DNA of 64,000 bases, taken from the NCBI RefSeq assembly GCF_900110065.1, contig NZ_FOCI01000012.1:1-64000 (forward strand), written 5' to 3'. The position numbers and the translations under genes were made by a program. Of this stretch, positions 17,522 to 26,425 are shown piece after piece (the stretch's first letter is position 1; each line of letters opens with the position of its first letter). The DNA comes from Loktanella fryxellensis. GTDB lineage: Bacteria > Pseudomonadota > Alphaproteobacteria > Rhodobacterales > Rhodobacteraceae. The notes under the pieces were generated by a model, which saw only the letters and a program-made list of their open reading frames with translations, was not told where the DNA came from and searched no databases.

Positions 17522-18796
17522 ATGATCGACAAGGACACCATCGCGGCGGGCAACGCACACGCCGACGCCGACCTCGCGCGCGACTACGAGACATTGGGCG
17601 AACGCCTCGACCGGCGCGGCATCGGCATCGACGCGATCAAGGCCAAGGTCGCGGCCTACGGCGTCGCCGTGCCCAGCTGGGGCGTCGGCACCGGCGGGAC
17701 GCGCTTCGCCCGCTTTCCGGGCGGGGGCGAGCCGCGGGGCATCTTCGACAAGCTCGACGATTGCGGCGTCATCCACCAGCTGACGGGTGCGACGCCCGCC
17801 GTGTCGCTGCACCTGCCCTGGGACAAGGCCGACCCCGCCGACCTGCGCGCCAAGGCGGAAGAGGTGGGGCTCACCTTTGACGCGATGAACTCCAACACGT
17901 TCCAGGATCAGCCGGGGCAGACCCACAGCTACAAGTTCGGGTCCCTGTCCCAAGCGGATGCGGCCACGCGCCAGCAGGCGGTGGAGCACAATCTGGACTG
18001 CATCGAGATCGGCACGGCGCTTGGGTCCAAGGCGCTGACGATCTGGGTCGGCGACGGGTCGAACTTTCCCGGGCAGGTCCACTTCGGTCGCCAGTTCGAG
18101 CGGTATCTGGACGCCACCGCTCAAGTGTATGCAGGCCTGCCCGCCGACTGGCGGCTGTTCACCGAACACAAGATGTACGAGCCCGCCTTCTACTCCACCG
18201 TCGTGCAGGACTGGGGCACCAACCTGATGATCGCGCAACACCTCGGGCCGCAGGCGTTCTGCCTTGTGGACCTTGGCCACCACGCCCCCAACGTGAACAT
18301 CGAGATGATCGTGTCGCGTCTCATTCACGCGGGCAAGCTCGGCGGCTTCCACTTCAACGACAGCAAGTATGGCGACGACGATCTGGATACGGGCAGCATC
18401 GACCCCTACCGCCTGTTTCTGGTCTTCAACGAGCTGGTGGATGCGGCAGACGCCCCCGGGTTCGACCCCATGCACATGCTGGACCAGAGCCACAATGTCA
18501 CCGACCCCATCGAGAGCCTGATGTCGTCGGCGATGGAGGTGCAGCGCGCCTATGCCATGGCCCTGCTGGTGGACCGTGCGGGGCTGTCCGCGGCACAGGA
18601 CGCCAACGATGCGCTGGCGGCACAGGGGATGCTGAAGGCAGCCTTCCGCACCGACGTGGAACCGATCCTCGCGATGGCGCGACGGGACAAGGGCTGCGCC
18701 ATCGACCCCATCGCGACCTACCGCGCCGCAGGCTACCGCGCGAAGGTGGCAGGCAAGCGCCCGGCCGTCGCGGCCGGCAGCAGCGGGATCGTCTGA
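17522..18796 (+). CDS. rhaI: L-rhamnose isomerase
   Basis: 424 residues, of the Pseudomonas/rhizobial type rather than E. coli RhaA. It converts L-rhamnose to L-rhamnulose. The TIM-barrel metal ligands are visible in the segments RLFTEHKMYEPAF, CLVDLGHHAPNVNIE and GGFHFNDSKYGDDDLD. Start ATG 17522 has GGGGCAGGG just upstream. Together with RhaD and the kinase it completes conversion of rhamnose to DHAP and a lactaldehyde product. Confidence 0.92.
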   Translation: MIDKDTIAAGNAHADADLARDYETLGERLDRRGIGIDAIKAKVAAYGVAVPSWGVGTGGTRFARFPGGGEPRGIFDKLDDCGVIHQLTGATPAVSLHLPWDKADPADLRAKAEEVGLTFDAMNSNTFQDQPGQTHSYKFGSLSQADAATRQQAVEHNLDCIEIGTALGSKALTIWVGDGSNFPGQVHFGRQFERYLDATAQVYAGLPADWRLFTEHKMYEPAFYSTVVQDWGTNLMIAQHLGPQAFCLVDLGHHAPNVNIEMIVSRLIHAGKLGGFHFNDSKYGDDDLDTGSIDPYRLFLVFNELVDAADAPGFDPMHMLDQSHNVTDPIESLMSSAMEVQRAYAMALLVDRAGLSAAQDANDALAAQGMLKAAFRTDVEPILAMARRDKGCAIDPIATYRAAGYRAKVAGKRPAVAAGSSGIV

Positions 18797-18891
18797 GCGC
18801 GCGCGGCGGCAGCCATCCGGCGCGCCGCCGCAGCACAACCAGTCAGCCCGGTGGCACCGGGCCGACCCCGCAAAAGATATAAACAGGGAAG

Positions 18892-18981
18892 TGGCGGAGA
18901 GACAGGGATTCGAACCCTGGGAACCCTTGCAGGCTCAACGGTTTTCGAGACCGCCACGTTCGACCACTCCGTCACCTCTCC
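18892..18981 (-). tRNA. tRNA-Ser (anticodon CGA)
   Basis: A 90-nt class II tRNA read on the minus strand. Acceptor GGAGAG pairs with CTCTCC, followed by G and an encoded CCA; the anticodon stem GCGGT/ACCGT holds loop CTCGAAA (anticodon CGA, decoding UCG); a long variable arm and the T loop GGTTCGAATCC are clear. Confidence 0.95.
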
Positions 18982-19152
18982 GCGCGGGGGCCGTCTGTTG
19001 CGGATTTAGAACGAGCGCCGCAGAACCGCAAGCCCCGAAACGCGACAGGTCGGTGCTCCGCCGCGGTGACGTTGTCGTGGGGCGGGGTCGTGATGCTTGG
19101 ATTGTCGGTCGTTCGCGCTTATCAGGTTGAAAACGTCTACCGAGGATCTGTC

Positions 19153-20040
19153 ATGCCCCATGCGCGTACCCCGTTTCTGATCGCCGCCTTGTTTGGCATG
19201 GCGTTGGCAGGGCCGTCGCTGGCCCAGTCGCAGACGCCCGGTCAGATGCCGACGCCCGTGCCCGAAACTGCGCAGCCCGACGGCGATGCACAGGCCGCCC
19301 TCTTTGCGGCACTCGGCCTGCCCGAGATGCTGGAGATCATGCGCGACGAAGGCATCGCCTACGGGGACGAGATCGCGGCGGACCTGCTGGGCGGGTCCGG
19401 CGGGGCCGACTGGGACGCGACGGTGACCGGCATCTATGACGTGGACCGGATGCGCGGCGGGGTCGCCGCCGCATTGACCGCGTCCCTCGACGGGGCGGAC
19501 GTGGATGCGATGCTCGCCTTCTTCACCTCCGACCTCGGGGTCGAGATCGTCGGTCTGGAAACCTCGGCCCGTCGCGCCCTGCTGGACGAGGTGGTCGATC
19601 AGGCCGCCAAGGACGCGGGCGCCCTGGCGCGGGCCGAACAGACGGCGCGCGCGGATCTGGTGGGCGACTACATCGCCACCAACGACCTGATCGAGACGAA
19701 CGTCGTGGGTGCGATGAACGCCAACTACGCGTTCTACATGGGGTTGCAGGACGGCGGCGCGTTCGGCAACGACCTGACCGAGGATCAGATCCTGTCGGAC
19801 GTCTATGCGCAGGAGCCCGAGATCCGCGCGACCACGACCGACTGGGTGTACGGCTTCCTGATGCTGGCCTATCAGCCGCTGTCCGATGAGGATTTGCAAT
19901 CCTACATCGCATTTTCCGACAGTGCTGCGGGTCGCGCGCTGAATGCGGCGATGTTCGACGCCTTCGACCAGATGTTCGTCACCATCAGCCGGGAACTCGG
20001 GCGCGCCTCGGCGATGGCGATGGCCGGTCAGGACATCTGA
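19153..20040 (+). CDS. Secreted DUF2059-domain protein
   Basis: 295 residues. A signal peptide (PFLIAALFGMALAGPSLAQ) is followed by a proline-rich linker and an alpha-helical region. MLAFFTSDLGVEIVGLET and LQSYIAFSDSAAGRALNAAMFDAFDQMF are two copies of the DUF2059 motif, in which a helix pair ends with a phenylalanine-rich stretch before a residue run near a T/S-x-x-G. Function is unknown; the protein is probably periplasmic. ATG 19153 is used because the signal peptide starts there. The 3' end overlaps the next gene, on the opposite strand, by 13 bp. Confidence 0.75.
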   Translation: MPHARTPFLIAALFGMALAGPSLAQSQTPGQMPTPVPETAQPDGDAQAALFAALGLPEMLEIMRDEGIAYGDEIAADLLGGSGGADWDATVTGIYDVDRMRGGVAAALTASLDGADVDAMLAFFTSDLGVEIVGLETSARRALLDEVVDQAAKDAGALARAEQTARADLVGDYIATNDLIETNVVGAMNANYAFYMGLQDGGAFGNDLTEDQILSDVYAQEPEIRATTTDWVYGFLMLAYQPLSDEDLQSYIAFSDSAAGRALNAAMFDAFDQMFVTISRELGRASAMAMAGQDI

Positions 20041-20378
20041 CGCCCGCCCCAGACCAGCAACGCCTGCGTCAGCGCGCCGGGATTGCCGGCATAGAGATCG
20101 GCTTCGTTGCGCAACTGGATCAGGCGGGCGGGCCGATCCTCGAGGGGCACGCCCGCCGCGTCAAATGCCGCTGTCAGCGCCGGACCACCGCCCGCGTCGA
20201 TCTGGGCCATGATCGCGGGAAACTCGGACTTGACGGCCAGTTCGACCGCGCCGCGCTGGCTGTCGGGGGCCTGCAGGGCGGATGTGACGCCGGTGAACGG
20301 GTTCTGTACGCTGCCGCCGGGCGCACAGGCGGTCAGCACGACGGTCGACAGGGTCAGCAGGGACAGGACGGATCGCAT
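20028..20378 (-). CDS. Small predicted lipoprotein
   Basis: 116 residues. The signal sequence [18 protein letters not shown] ends in lipobox LTAC, so the mature protein would be anchored by Cys18. The rest is helical ([34 protein letters not shown]) with no motif I recognise. ATG 20378 is placed at the signal peptide; earlier in-frame codons add nothing. It converges on and overlaps the DUF2059 gene by 13 bp. Function unknown. Confidence 0.7.
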   Translation of the reverse strand: MRSVLSLLTLSTVVLTACAPGGSVQNPFTGVTSALQAPDSQRGAVELAVKSEFPAIMAQIDAGGGPALTAAFDAAGVPLEDRPARLIQLRNEADLYAGNPGALTQALLVWGGRQMS

Positions 20379-20411
20379 GGCGGGACCTTTGTTCAGGGGG
20401 GCAGGCGGGGC

Positions 20412-20440
20412 TTGACTCGTTGGGGCATAGGGCAGATAAG
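20412..20440 (+). promoter_or_regulatory. Candidate promoter of rplU-rpmA
   Basis: TTGACT (20412-20417) and GATAAG (20435-20440) are separated by 17 bp, about 130 bp before the rplU start. The long leader could hold autoregulation, but I see no specific structure. Confidence 0.45.
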
Positions 20441-20572
20441 CCGCCATCCGGGCAAGAGCCTTGTCCGGTGATTGACATGAATTCGCCTACGGGCGCGCAG
20501 TTGACGGGTGGCATCGCGCCGCAAATGCCCCACGGGGAACCTGAACGACGCGAAAGACAAAAGGAAAGACCT

Positions 20573-21286
20573 ATGTTTGCGGTTCTCAAGACCGGCGGCA
20601 AGCAATACCGCGTCCAGTCGGGCGACGTGCTGCGTGTCGAAAAGCTCGACGCACAGGCGGGCGACGAAATCCAGTTCAACGACGTGCTGATGGTCGGCGA
20701 CACGATCGGCGCACCGCTGGTCGCAGGCGCTGGCGTCAAGGCGACCGTGATCGACCAGATCAAGGGCCCCAAGACGATCAACTTCGTCAAGCGCCGTCGC
20801 AAGCACGGATCGCAGCGCAAGAAGGGCCACCGTCAGCAGCTGACGCTGGTGCGGATCGGCGACATCCTGGAATCGGGTGCCGACACGTCCGGCGTGCGCG
20901 CCGCCCTGACGGGCCGTGGCATCGCATTCGCGACCGGCGCCGTGGCGATGGCTGCAGCCGGTGCATATGCCGCCTATGCCGCTGCGAACAAGGGTGACGA
21001 CGCCCCCGCCAAGACGACCAAGGCTGCGACCAAGCCCGCAGCCGACAAGGCGCCCAAGGCGAAAGCCGCCACGGCCGACGCCACCACCGACGGCGACGAC
21101 CTGAAGGTGCTGTCCGGCGTCGGACCCGCGCTGGAGAAGAAACTGCACGAGGCAGGTGTAACCTCCTTCGCGCAGATCGCCGCATGGACCGACGAAGACG
21201 TCGCCGCATTCGACGAAAAGCTGAACTTCAAGGGCCGGATCGAGCGTGAAGGCTGGATCCAGCAGTCCAAAGACCTGAGCAAGTAA
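20573..21286 (+). CDS. rplU: Ribosomal protein L21 with long C-terminal extension
   Basis: 237 residues against about 103 for ordinary L21. Residues 1-103 are L21 ([50 protein letters not shown]). Residues about 115-145 form an Ala/Gly-rich segment ([20 protein letters not shown]) that could be a short helix; 146-175 are a charged Ala/Lys linker; 176-237 ([31 protein letters not shown]) resemble helix-hairpin-helix nucleic-acid-binding units. ATG 20573 follows AAGGAAAG. The extension occurs, as far as I recall, in other Rhodobacterales. Its role is unknown. Confidence 0.92.
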   Translation: MFAVLKTGGKQYRVQSGDVLRVEKLDAQAGDEIQFNDVLMVGDTIGAPLVAGAGVKATVIDQIKGPKTINFVKRRRKHGSQRKKGHRQQLTLVRIGDILESGADTSGVRAALTGRGIAFATGAVAMAAAGAYAAYAAANKGDDAPAKTTKAATKPAADKAPKAKAATADATTDGDDLKVLSGVGPALEKKLHEAGVTSFAQIAAWTDEDVAAFDEKLNFKGRIEREGWIQQSKDLSK

Positions 21287-21298
21287 GGAGACCGACAC

Positions 21299-21568
21299 AT
21301 GGCACACAAAAAGGCAGGCGGTTCATCCCGTAACGGGCGCGACAGCGCGGGACGCCGTCTGGGCGTCAAGAAGTTCGGTGGCGAAGTCGTCATTCCGGGC
21401 AACATCATCATGCGTCAGCGCGGCACCAAGATGTGGCCGGGCAACGGCGTGGGCATGGGCACCGACCACACGATCTTTGCGGTCGTCGAAGGTCAGGTGA
21501 AATTCCACAAGGGTCTGAAGGGTCGCACCTTCATTTCCGTGCTGCCGATGGCAGAGGCCGCCGAGTAA
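21299..21568 (+). CDS. rpmA: Ribosomal protein L27
   Basis: 89 residues with the conserved N-terminus [23 protein letters not shown], whose tail reaches the peptidyl-transferase centre, and the [17 protein letters not shown] segment. AAGGAG lies just before the start. It follows rplU by 12 bp, the classic rplU-rpmA pair, and ends before a very strong terminator. Confidence 0.97.
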   Translation: MAHKKAGGSSRNGRDSAGRRLGVKKFGGEVVIPGNIIMRQRGTKMWPGNGVGMGTDHTIFAVVEGQVKFHKGLKGRTFISVLPMAEAAE

Positions 21569-21589
21569 ACCCGGACGCTAAGATCTGGC

Positions 21590-21623
21590 GAAGGGGGGAC
21601 CGGCGCAGGCCGGTCCCCCCTTC
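21590..21623 (+). terminator. Intrinsic terminator after rpmA
   Basis: A perfect 15-bp stem (GAAGGGGGGACCGGC with GCCGGTCCCCCCTTC) around a 4-nt loop, 22 bp after the rpmA stop. Confidence 0.85.
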
Positions 21624-21683
21624 GTCGTTTACGCATCCGTCATGCAGCGGATGCACCATTGGTTTTGAGGAGGAGCGAAACCC

Positions 21684-22226
21684 ATGAGCCTTGATATTGC
21701 AGCGGTGCAGGCGACCTATGTCGCCGACCGTTTCACCTTGCGCCCCCTGCGCACGTCCGACGTGGGACTGATCACGATGTTCGCATCCGATCCGGCGTTG
21801 GCCCGTGCCACCCGGTCGATCCCGCACCCCCTGCCACCCGGCGCGATGGAAGCGATGATCGCCCGCGCATCTCAACCCGGACGCACCGAGGACGTCTGGG
21901 TCATGGACGGATCGGACGACGGTCATGCGGAAGTGCTGGGGCTGGTGTCGCTGGCGCATATGGACCGGGCGCAGTCGGAACTGTTCTATTGGGTAGCACC
22001 CGCCTTCTGGCACGTGGGTTTCGCGACCGAGGCTGTCCGCACCCTGCTGGCCCACAATCCGCACGACGCCGCGCAGTATTTCGCAGAGGCGTTCCAGGAC
22101 AATCCCGGGTCGGCCCGCGTGCTCACCAACTGTGGCTTCGACTACCTCGGCGATGCCGAGGCGTTCTCGGTCGCCCGCAATGCCCTGGTGCCCACATGGA
22201 CCTACATGCTGAAGATGCAGCACTGA
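21684..22226 (+). CDS. GNAT acetyltransferase (RimJ/RimL-like), first of three
   Basis: 180 residues. FTLRPLRTSDVGLITMFASDPALARATRSIPHP is the N-terminal strand and helix of RimJ/RimL-like N-acetyltransferases; LFYWVAPAFWHVGFATEAVRTLL is the acetyl-CoA binding core (although Q/R-x-x-G-x-G/A is reduced to HVGFA); NPGSARVLTNCGFDYLG is the closing strand. GGAGGAGCG lies upstream. Starts a run of three GNAT genes before obgE. Substrate unknown. Confidence 0.8.
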   Translation: MSLDIAAVQATYVADRFTLRPLRTSDVGLITMFASDPALARATRSIPHPLPPGAMEAMIARASQPGRTEDVWVMDGSDDGHAEVLGLVSLAHMDRAQSELFYWVAPAFWHVGFATEAVRTLLAHNPHDAAQYFAEAFQDNPGSARVLTNCGFDYLGDAEAFSVARNALVPTWTYMLKMQH

Positions 22227-22735
22227 TCCCCGCCACGATCGCGACGTCCCGCCTGACGCTGCGCCTGCTGGTGCCCGCCGACGATGCGGCCGTCGTCGCG
22301 GCACTGGCGGACTGGCAGGTGGTGCGCTGGCTGACGGCGGTGCCGTGGCCCTTCACGCCAGTCGACGCCGCTCATTTCCGGCGCGTGATCGCGGGCGTTC
22401 CGGCGCATCCGCACTGGGCGCTGGATGCGGGCGCAGGATTGATCGGCGTGATCTCGGTCAAGCCCGATCTGGGCTATTGGCTGTCGTCGCGGGCGCACGG
22501 GCAGGGCTACATGAGCGAGGCGGCCCGCGCCGTCATCGCGGCGATCTTCGCCGTCAACTCTGCCCCCCTTGTGTCGGGCCATCTGCTGGACAACGGGCCG
22601 TCGCGGGCGGTGCTGCGCAAGCTCGGGTTCCGCGATACCGCCATCGCCTCGGTCGCGCACCGTGCCACCGGCGGCGCGGTCGATGTGCAGCGCATGGTGC
22701 TGACCCCGCAGGACTGGCAGGCGCGCCATGCATGA
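22196..22735 (+). CDS. GNAT acetyltransferase, second of three
   Basis: 179 residues from ATG 22196, which overlaps the previous gene by 31 bp. TSRLTLRLLVPADDAAVVAAL opens a GNAT fold; YWLSSRAHGQGYMSEAARAVIAAIF carries the acetyl-CoA motif (H-G-Q-G-Y-M) and NGPSRAVLRKLGFRD the last conserved helix. No clear ribosome site, so translation is probably coupled to the gene before. Likely a paralogue of its neighbours. Confidence 0.78.
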   Translation: MDLHAEDAALIPATIATSRLTLRLLVPADDAAVVAALADWQVVRWLTAVPWPFTPVDAAHFRRVIAGVPAHPHWALDAGAGLIGVISVKPDLGYWLSSRAHGQGYMSEAARAVIAAIFAVNSAPLVSGHLLDNGPSRAVLRKLGFRDTAIASVAHRATGGAVDVQRMVLTPQDWQARHA

Positions 22736-23258
22736 TCCGGCGACGGGCATCACCGCCCGCAATCTGGGGCCTGCGGATCTGGACGATCTGCACGCCATCG
22801 GGTCAGAGCGGTCCGTGGTGCGGCAAATGGGCGGCTGGCCGTGGCCGCCGCGCCGCGATTTCACCGCGACCCGGTGCAGGCCCTATGCGGGGGACGGCTT
22901 CGTCTGGGGGCTGGACCGGGGCGGGCGCATCGTCGGCACCGTGGCCGTCACCCGTGGAGAGTTGGGCTACATGCTGCACCCGCAGGTCAGTGGCCAGGGC
23001 CTTGGCACGCGGTGGGTCGGTCTTGCGGTCGATCACGCCTTTGCCACCTTGCCGCTGACGCGGATCGACGCCAGCGCATGGGCCGACAATGCGGCCTCGG
23101 CCGCCGTGCTGCGCAAGCTCGGGTTCGTGCACTGGCAGACCCGGTTCGAGCAGGCCATCGCCCGCGGCTTTCCCGTCGCCAGCCACCACTATCGCCTGAC
23201 CCGCGCCACGCACGACCGCTTGAGAAATGCGGACGATTGCCGTAAGGCGACCGCTTAA
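22728..23258 (+). CDS. GNAT acetyltransferase, third of three
   Basis: 176 residues. ITARNLGPADLDDLHAIGSERSVVRQMGGWPWPP starts the fold; LGYMLHPQVSGQGLGTRWVGLAVDHAF holds the acetyl-CoA loop (Q-G-L-G-T) and NAASAAVLRKLGFV the closing motif. It overlaps gene two by 8 bp and is 21 bp upstream of obgE. Substrate unknown. VLRKLGF is shared with the second protein, supporting duplication. Confidence 0.8.
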   Translation: MHDPATGITARNLGPADLDDLHAIGSERSVVRQMGGWPWPPRRDFTATRCRPYAGDGFVWGLDRGGRIVGTVAVTRGELGYMLHPQVSGQGLGTRWVGLAVDHAFATLPLTRIDASAWADNAASAAVLRKLGFVHWQTRFEQAIARGFPVASHHYRLTRATHDRLRNADDCRKATA

Positions 23259-23279
23259 CAACCCCAAAGGCCGCCGCCC

Positions 23280-24326
23280 ATGAAGTTCCTCGATCTGTGC
23301 AAAGTCTATATCCGCTCCGGCGGCGGTGGTGCGGGCTGCGTGTCGTTCCGGCGCGAGAAGTTCATCGAATATGGCGGCCCCAACGGTGGTGACGGCGGCA
23401 ACGGCGGGTCCGTGATCGCGGTCGCCGTGGACGGTCTGAACACGCTGATCGATTTCCGCTATCAGCAGCACTTCTTCGCCCACTCCGGCCAGCACGGCAT
23501 GGGGCAGGGCATGACCGGCAAATCCGGCGACGACATCATCCTGCGCCTGCCCGTCGGCACCGAGATCATCGACGAGGACGAAGAGACGGTCATCGCCGAC
23601 CTGACCGAGGTCGGGCAGGAGGTCGTACTGGCCCGTGGCGGCAATGGCGGCTGGGGCAACCTGCATTTCAAATCCGCGACCAATCAGGCCCCGCGCCGCG
23701 CCAATCCGGGGCAGGAGGGGATCGAACGCACGATCTGGCTGCGGCTGAAGCTCATTGCCGATGCGGGCCTGTTGGGGATGCCAAATGCGGGGAAATCGAC
23801 CTTCCTCGCTGCAACGTCGAACGCACGGCCCAAGATCGCGGATTATCCGTTCACCACGCTGGTCCCCAATTTGGGGGTCGTGGGCGTGGACAACGTCGAA
23901 TTCGTCGTGGCCGACATCCCCGGCCTGATCGAAGGCGCGAGCGAGGGGCGCGGTCTGGGCGATCTGTTCCTCGGACACGTGGAACGCTGCAACGTGCTGC
24001 TGCATCTGGTCGACGGCACCTCCGGCGATCCGATGCAGGACTGGCAGACCATCATCACCGAACTCGAGGCTTATGGCGGTGATCTGGCGGACAAGCCGCG
24101 CATCACCGTGCTGAACAAGATCGACGCGCTCGACGCCGAGGAACGCGTGTTCCTGCGCGAAGAGATGGAAGAGGCGGTCGGCACCCCCGTCATGCTGATG
24201 TCCGGCGTCACCGGCGAAGGCGTGACCGATGTGCTGCGCGCGCTGCGCGGCCAGATCGACGAAGGCCGCCTGCGCGCGCGCATCGCAGCGGAAGAGCCCG
24301 TCGAGGATGACGCATGGCGGCCCTGA
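23280..24326 (+). CDS. obgE: Obg-family GTPase
   Basis: 348 residues. The glycine-rich Obg fold covers about 1-158 ([40 protein letters not shown]), followed by the G domain: P-loop GMPNAGKST, switch [10 protein letters not shown], base-specificity NKID. The protein acts in 50S subunit assembly and stress signalling, which fits its place after rplU-rpmA. The C-terminus is short. Its stop overlaps the proB start region by 13 bp. Confidence 0.96.
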   Translation: MKFLDLCKVYIRSGGGGAGCVSFRREKFIEYGGPNGGDGGNGGSVIAVAVDGLNTLIDFRYQQHFFAHSGQHGMGQGMTGKSGDDIILRLPVGTEIIDEDEETVIADLTEVGQEVVLARGGNGGWGNLHFKSATNQAPRRANPGQEGIERTIWLRLKLIADAGLLGMPNAGKSTFLAATSNARPKIADYPFTTLVPNLGVVGVDNVEFVVADIPGLIEGASEGRGLGDLFLGHVERCNVLLHLVDGTSGDPMQDWQTIITELEAYGGDLADKPRITVLNKIDALDAEERVFLREEMEEAVGTPVMLMSGVTGEGVTDVLRALRGQIDEGRLRARIAAEEPVEDDAWRP

Positions 24327-25438
24327 CCGACGCCCGGCGGCTGGTCGTCAAGATCGGCTCCGCCTTGCTGGTGGACCGCGATTCGGGTGCGTTACGGGCC
24401 GACTGGCTTGCCAGTCTCGCGCAGGACGTGGCGCGGATCAGGGCGCGCGGGACGGACGTGATCCTTGTGTCGTCCGGATCTATCGCGCTGGGGCGCGGCG
24501 TGCTGGGGCTCGGGCGGGGCGAATTGCCGCTGGAGCAGTCGCAGGCAGCCGCAGCCGTGGGGCAGATCCAACTGGCACGCGCCTATCAGCAAGTCCTCGA
24601 TCCGCTGGGGATCGTCACTGCACAGGTGCTGGTGACGCTGGACGATTCGACCGACCGCCGGCGCTACCTCAACTCTCGCGCCACGATGGAGACATTGCTG
24701 GGGTTGGGCGTCGTGCCGATCGTGAACGAGAACGACACCATCGCCACGGACGAGATCCGTTACGGCGACAACGACCGGCTGGCGGCACAGGTCGCCGTCA
24801 CCGTGGGGGCGGATCAGGTCGTGCTGCTTTCGGATGTCGACGGCCTCTATACCGCGAACCCCCATACGGATGCGGACGCGCGGCATCTGCCGGTCGTGCC
24901 GCACCTGACGCCCGCGATCCTCGCCATGGCGGGGGATGCGGTGTCGGGCCTGTCCAAGGGCGGGATGAAGACCAAGGTCATGGCGGCCCGCGTCGCGACG
25001 GAGGCGGGCTGTGCCTTGTGCATCACATTGGGATCACCCCACAACCCGTTGACGGCGTTGCAAGATGGCGCGCGCGCCACGTGGTTCACGGCACAGACGA
25101 CGCCGCAGGCCGCACGCAAGCGCTGGATCGCCGCGATGAAGCCGCGTGGCACGTTCACGGTCGACGCGGGGGCCGATGCGGCCCTGCACGACGGCAAGAG
25201 CCTGCTGCCTGCGGGAGTCGCCCGCGTCGATGGCACATTCGAGCGCGGCGACCCTGTCGCGATCGTGACGGCGCACGGGGCGCCGCTGGGTCTGGGTCTG
25301 ACCAACTACAGCAGCGTCGAGGCGGGCCAGATCATGGGCCGTCGCAGCGCCGATGCGGCCGCCCTGCTGGGCTACAAGGGGCGGACCGCCCTGATCCACC
25401 GGGACGACATGGTGCTGCAGGATGGCGGATCGGCCTGA
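24314..25438 (+). CDS. proB: Glutamate 5-kinase
   Basis: 374 residues. Amino-acid-kinase domain 1-260 ([44 protein letters not shown]) and a C-terminal PUA domain (about 275-365; [36 protein letters not shown]). It catalyses the first step of proline synthesis. Overlap with obgE by 13 bp indicates co-transcription. No proA is seen in the window after it. Confidence 0.95.
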   Translation: MAALTDARRLVVKIGSALLVDRDSGALRADWLASLAQDVARIRARGTDVILVSSGSIALGRGVLGLGRGELPLEQSQAAAAVGQIQLARAYQQVLDPLGIVTAQVLVTLDDSTDRRRYLNSRATMETLLGLGVVPIVNENDTIATDEIRYGDNDRLAAQVAVTVGADQVVLLSDVDGLYTANPHTDADARHLPVVPHLTPAILAMAGDAVSGLSKGGMKTKVMAARVATEAGCALCITLGSPHNPLTALQDGARATWFTAQTTPQAARKRWIAAMKPRGTFTVDAGADAALHDGKSLLPAGVARVDGTFERGDPVAIVTAHGAPLGLGLTNYSSVEAGQIMGRRSADAAALLGYKGRTALIHRDDMVLQDGGSA

Positions 25439-25465
25439 GCGGCACAGCCGGCGATGTGCGGTCGC

Positions 25466-26083
25466 TCAGGCGACCAGGGCGGCCCGATGACCAAAGCGGA
25501 CCACGACGGTGTTGTCCGCCAGCAGTACCTGCAACGCCGTGTCGGATTGTGCCGTGATCTGCGACAGCAGGGCGAATTGCACCTGCGCCGCCGTCACGTC
25601 GACCATGGTGCCCGGTCGCGCCAGCGCATCCCACAAGGCCACGTCGAGCCGCAGGCGCGGCGCATGGCCGCCCACGGTCCAGTGGCCGCTGGTGCGCGAT
25701 ACGGTGATCTTGCCGCCCTGCGCCATCGCCTGTTCGAGGCACATCATCAGCAGGAAGGCGATCCGCACCTCGTCCCGCGTCAGGTCGCCTGCGGGTTGCC
25801 AGTCATAGGTGATGCGACTGCCGCGGGCGTGGTCCGACAGCAGCCGCAGCACGTCACGCGTGGCGATGGACTGGCCGGGGCTGGCCGCACCGAAGGCCAC
25901 GCGGAAAAAGCGGATCCGCGCGGAGGCATGCGCGGCCGAGGTCGCGATCAGCGCCATTTCCGCGTCACAGTCGCCCGGCTGCGACAGGGACATCAGTTCG
26001 ACCCCGTTGCCGATCGCGCCGATCGGACTGATAAGGTCGTGACAGATGCGAGATCCCACCAGCGTTGCCAGATCGTTGGTCAC
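25466..26083 (-). CDS. chpT: ChpT histidine phosphotransferase
   Basis: 205 residues. The phospho-acceptor segment LVGSRICHDLISPIGAIGNGVELM carries the conserved His-Asp, followed by a degenerate kinase-like ATPase fold (VRIAFLLMMCLEQAMAQGGKITV) without real N and G boxes, as in ChpT. In alphaproteobacteria it relays phosphate from CckA to CtrA; in Rhodobacterales this controls motility and gene transfer agents. GTG 26083 is chosen as the start because family members begin close to the histidine helix; upstream reading overlaps the divergent gene. Confidence 0.8.
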   Translation of the reverse strand: MTNDLATLVGSRICHDLISPIGAIGNGVELMSLSQPGDCDAEMALIATSAAHASARIRFFRVAFGAASPGQSIATRDVLRLLSDHARGSRITYDWQPAGDLTRDEVRIAFLLMMCLEQAMAQGGKITVSRTSGHWTVGGHAPRLRLDVALWDALARPGTMVDVTAAQVQFALLSQITAQSDTALQVLLADNTVVVRFGHRAALVA

Positions 26084-26116
26084 GCCGCACCCCCGTTCGC
26101 GCAAAGGACCGCCGCC

Positions 26117-26302
26117 ATGACCGACGATTTCAATGCCATGCTGGAGCCCGGGATGCTGGTGCGGCACCCCGACGCGCCCGACTGGGGCACGGGCCAGGTG
26201 CAATCGAACATCGACGGTCGCGTGACCGTCAATTTTCGCGAACAGGGCAAGGTCGTGATCGACGGGTCGCGGGTCATGCTGGTTCCGGTCCTAGATGCGT
26301 GA
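26117..26302 (+). CDS. DUF3553 small protein
   Basis: 61 residues. The sequence MLEPGMLVRHPDAPDWGTGQVQSNIDGRVTVNFREQGKVVID matches the DUF3553 pattern: an SH3-like beta barrel resembling the C-terminal part of UvrD-type proteins and CarD. AAAGGA precedes ATG 26117. It lies only 33 bp from the divergent chpT start. Function unknown. Confidence 0.8.
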   Translation: MTDDFNAMLEPGMLVRHPDAPDWGTGQVQSNIDGRVTVNFREQGKVVIDGSRVMLVPVLDA

Positions 26303-26425
26303 TCGCCAAGTGACGCTAGCAACACGTGCAAACGAGTCAACCGGCGCCAGCACAGCGTGCCTGCAATTGGTTGCCAAATCCTTAATGCCGGCATCCGCAT
26401 GCACGGGCAATGACGGGTCCGTGCC

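Noticed and set aside
18797-18891. GC-rich inverted segments after rhaI as a terminator
   Set aside because: GGCGGC/GCCGCC arms exist but the loop is long and there is no T run on either strand.
20441-20572. Leader of rplU as a riboswitch
   Set aside because: No conserved aptamer or terminator/antiterminator pair could be recognised by eye; a covariance search would be needed.
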